Positions 61,791 through 64,000 of a stretch of 64,000 bases of DNA are shown here, piece after piece (the stretch's first letter is position 1; each line of letters begins with the position of its first letter). The notes beneath the pieces are model-generated. The model saw only the letters and a program-made list of their open reading frames with translations. It made no database searches and was not told where the DNA came from. Source of the stretch: Streptosporangium roseum DSM 43021. GTDB lineage: Bacteria; Actinomycetota; Actinomycetes; Streptosporangiales; Streptosporangiaceae. Location of the stretch: the NCBI RefSeq assembly GCF_000024865.1, contig NC_013595.1:9300001-9364000 (forward strand). The letters run 5' to 3'. The position numbers and the translations under genes were made by a program.

Positions 61791-62951
61791 ATGGCAGTCC
61801 CCGACATCGTCCGCAATGTCACCAGAAATGTCCGCGAGGCGCTTTCCAGCCGCGAGGGGTTCAAAGAGAAGGCGAAGGAGCTGCCGCTCTACGTGCTGCA
61901 GTCCGCGCTGAGCGGGGTCGGCCAGGCCCTGCTGATCGGCGACCGCATGCGGACCACGATCAAGCGCATCGCCGGGCAGGACGACGACACCGAGGAGACC
62001 CGCCCGAAGACCGCCGACGAGCCCGGCAAGGGCGAGAAGGCGGAGGAGAAGGTCGCCGAGAAGCCGGCCCGGCGCGCGCCGGTCATCTTCGCCCCGCGCC
62101 CGGAGAGCTCCTCCCCCAAGGAGGACAGGCCCGAGGCCAACGGCGCCAAGCCCCGCCCCGAGCCGGTCATCTTCGCCCCCGCCAAGCCGAAGGCCGCCAC
62201 CGGACCCGCGTCCGAGCCCAAGCCCGCCGAGGCCGAGACGACCGAGACCAAGGCCGCTGAGACCAAGCAGGAGGCCGAGCCGGTCACGGCCGAGACCAAG
62301 CCTGCCGGGAGCGAGCCCGCCAAGGCCACCGAGCCGAAGCCCGCCGTAGCCGAGACGACCGAAGCCAAGGCCACCGAGACCAAGGCCGCTGAGATCAAGG
62401 CCGCCGAGGCCAAGACGACCGAGGCCACCGAAGCCAAGGCCACCGAGACCAAGCCCGCCGAGGCCAAGACGACCGAAGCCGAGGCCGCTGAGGCCGCCAA
62501 GCCGGAGACCGAGGCCGAGGCCGCCAAGCCCGAGCCCGCCGCGACCACGCCGGCCGGGAGCGAGCCCGCCAAGGCCGCGAGGACCACCGAGGCCACCGAG
62601 GCCACCGAGGCCACGGTCTCCGAGACCGAGATCCCCGCCCCTGCGGCCGTGCAGGTCGAGGTCACCGAGGTCAAGGTGGCCAAGCCCGAGACGGCTGACG
62701 CCGCGCTGGTCGAGGTCACGGAGACCAAGGTCGCCAAGCCGGCGGCCGCGCCGGTCGGGGCGGTCACCGTACCCGCCGAGCCGATGCCCGGTTACGGCCA
62801 GCTGACGGTCGCGTCCCTGCGCGCCCGGATGCGCGGCAAGACGGCCGGGCAGATCCGGGAGTTCCTCGCCTACGAGCGGGCCACCACCGCCCGCGCGGAG
62901 GTCGTTCGGATGTACGAGAACCGGCTGGCCAAGCTGGAGGCGGCGGAATAG
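61791..62951 (+). CDS. Lipid-droplet-associated protein (MLDS/Rv1109c family) with long Lys/Ala/Glu/Thr insert
   Basis: This 386-aa protein begins at ATG 61791 behind GGGAGA. The conserved N-terminal part (to about 62) contains ELPLYVLQSALSGVGQALL, an amphipathic segment suited to lipid surfaces. The conserved C-terminal part (about 335-386) reads GYGQLTVASLRARMRGKTAG, then EFLAYERATTARAEVV. Between them lies a roughly 250-aa repeat-rich region of KAAE/TTEAK/EAKPAE type, probably helical or disordered. Position between ispH and xseA matches Rv1109c. The long insert is larger than in the mycobacterial protein as I recall it. Confidence 0.82.
   Translation: MAVPDIVRNVTRNVREALSSREGFKEKAKELPLYVLQSALSGVGQALLIGDRMRTTIKRIAGQDDDTEETRPKTADEPGKGEKAEEKVAEKPARRAPVIFAPRPESSSPKEDRPEANGAKPRPEPVIFAPAKPKAATGPASEPKPAEAETTETKAAETKQEAEPVTAETKPAGSEPAKATEPKPAVAETTEAKATETKAAEIKAAEAKTTEATEAKATETKPAEAKTTEAEAAEAAKPETEAEAAKPEPAATTPAGSEPAKAARTTEATEATEATVSETEIPAPAAVQVEVTEVKVAKPETADAALVEVTETKVAKPAAAPVGAVTVPAEPMPGYGQLTVASLRARMRGKTAGQIREFLAYERATTARAEVVRMYENRLAKLEAAE
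62220..62640. repeat. Degenerate short tandem repeats in the lipid-droplet protein gene
   Basis: Units of 9-15 bp such as GCCGAGACCAAG, GAGGCCACC and AAGGCCACCGAG recur dozens of times, encoding Lys-Ala-Thr-Glu repeats. Confidence 0.75.
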
Positions 62952-62978
62952 CGGCAGCCGGCGCGTAGGCTCCCGACC

Positions 62979-64000
62979 ATGAGCTCGAAGACCACCCCGG
63001 AACAGCCGCTCCCTGTCCGCACGGTGCTGCAGATGGTCGGCGGCTGGATCGGCAAGCTCGGCACCGTCTGGGTGGAGGGGCAGATCACCGAGCTGACCGC
63101 TCGCGGCGGCACGGTGTTCCTGACGTTGCGTGATCCCGTGGCCAACGTGTCCGCCCGGGTCACCTGCCCCCGTGGCGTCTACGAGGCGACCGTCCCCCGG
63201 CCGGTGGACGGCGCCCGGGTCGTCATGCATCTGAAGCCGGACTTCTGGGTCAACAAGGGCTCCTTCGCGTTCACCGCGCTGGAGATGCGGCCGGTCGGCG
63301 TCGGCGAGCTGCTGGCCCGGCTGGAACGGCTGCGCCAGGTGCTCGCCGCCGAGGGGCTGTTCGGAGTCGACCGCAAGCGGCGGCTGCCGTTCCTGCCCGG
63401 CACGATCGGGCTGATCTGCGGCCGTGACTCGGCCGCCGAGCGCGACGTGCTGGAGAACTCGCGGCGGCGCTGGCCCGCGGTGCGGTTCAAGGTCGAGCCG
63501 GTGGCCGTGCAGGGGCCGTACGCGGTCACCGAGGTCGGCGAGGCTCTGCGGAAGTTCGACGCGGACGGCGAGGTCGACGTCATCGTGATCGCGCGGGGCG
63601 GCGGGTCGATGGAGGACCTGCTGCCCTTCTCCGACGAGGCGCTGGTCCGGGCGGTGGCCGCGTGCCGGACGCCGGTGGTCAGCGCGATCGGCCACGAGCA
63701 GGACAACCCCCTGCTCGACCTGGTCGCCGACGTACGGGCCTCCACCCCCACGGACGCCGCCAAGAAGGTCGTGCCGGACGTCGGCGAGCAGCTCACGCTC
63801 ATCCGCCAGCTCCGTGATCGGGGCCGGCGGGTGGCGGGCGGGTGGCTGGAGCGTGAGACCACCTGGCTGGCCGCGGTCCGCTCCCGCCCCTCGCTGGCCG
63901 ACCCGGTCCGCGAGATCGAGCGCAGGGCCGAGCAGGCCGAGCAGCTCAGGGACCGGGCCAGGCGCTCGCTGACCGGCTCCCTGGACCGCGCTCAGGACTC
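62979..64000 (+). CDS. xseA: Exodeoxyribonuclease VII large subunit, 5' part (cut by window edge)
   Basis: The ATG at 62979 opens a frame that runs to the right edge (about 340 codons) without a stop. The N-terminal OB-fold domain has TVWVEGQITELTARGGTVFLTLRD-like residues (shown here as blocks VEGQITEL and FLTLRDP). The catalytic region has GLICGRDSAAERDVL, IARGGGSMEDLLPF and AIGHEQDNPLLD, the last two being the family hallmarks. It degrades single-stranded DNA. It is 27 nt behind the lipid-droplet gene. The missing xseB should follow. Confidence 0.93.
   Translation, partial: MSSKTTPEQPLPVRTVLQMVGGWIGKLGTVWVEGQITELTARGGTVFLTLRDPVANVSARVTCPRGVYEATVPRPVDGARVVMHLKPDFWVNKGSFAFTALEMRPVGVGELLARLERLRQVLAAEGLFGVDRKRRLPFLPGTIGLICGRDSAAERDVLENSRRRWPAVRFKVEPVAVQGPYAVTEVGEALRKFDADGEVDVIVIARGGGSMEDLLPFSDEALVRAVAACRTPVVSAIGHEQDNPLLDLVADVRASTPTDAAKKVVPDVGEQLTLIRQLRDRGRRVAGGWLERETTWLAAVRSRPSLADPVREIERRAEQAEQLRDRARRSLTGSLDRAQD

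Overview
The window is high-GC (about 70% by eye), densely coded chromosomal DNA from an actinomycete. The evidence is the mycothiol gene mshB, the 7Fe ferredoxin fdxA beside dapC, actinobacterial-type succinate dehydrogenases, a lipid-droplet-associated protein between ispH and xseA, and many GTG/TTG starts. The gene set fits Streptosporangiales (Streptosporangium/Nonomuraea-like), but this is inference; no rRNA or other taxon marker is present. I found no tRNA, rRNA, CRISPR array, IS element, integrase or attachment site.

Layout. 1-6.8 kb: tail of a possible regulator, lysine/DAP genes (dapD with an apparent ATC start, dapC), fdxA, a stand-alone 72-aa domain, a solitary solute-binding lipoprotein and a SAM methyltransferase. 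6.9-13.1 kb: three tightly packed genes, a UvrD/Rep-type SF1 helicase with a RelE-like N-terminus between two paralogous proteins carrying sigma-70 region-4-like helix-turn-helix domains. I regard this as the best candidate for an undescribed system; a second-type cysteinyl-tRNA synthetase follows directly. 14.6-25.1 kb: GNAT, RraA-like protein, penicillin-acylase-family Ntn hydrolase, metallo-beta-lactamase-fold hydrolase, a four-gene operon (GT39-like membrane protein, mshB, DUF6113 protein, small HExxH membrane protein) and an S9 peptidase. 25.1-29.6 kb: a heterodimeric ABC exporter with strongly asymmetric ATP sites, divergent from a small HTH gene and a Clp N-domain protein under a near-consensus, apparently leaderless promoter.

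29.8-41.6 kb: two different succinate dehydrogenase operons. sdhCAB of the b558 type lies on the minus strand with a divergent LysR regulator, and an Rv0249c-0247c-like operon lies on the plus strand. Between them is a REC-PP2C / histidine kinase / response regulator operon. 41.8-56.9 kb: a long minus-strand cluster resembling the cell-envelope part of a Gram-positive conjugation/type IV secretion machine (TcpC-like, small membrane protein, TcpE-MinD-like fusion, VirB4-like ATPase, VirB6/TrbL-like protein, NTF2-like protein, lysozyme-NlpC/P60 hydrolase, Nudix, two large Pro-rich membrane proteins). It has no relaxase, coupling protein, integrase or att site and sits between housekeeping genes. 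57.2-64 kb: ychF, rmuC, a DUF6542 protein, ispH, the lipid-droplet-associated protein and the 5' part of xseA (cut by the window edge).

Long Pro/Ala/Lys-rich ORFs on the opposite strands of real genes are GC-rich shadows and are not annotated.
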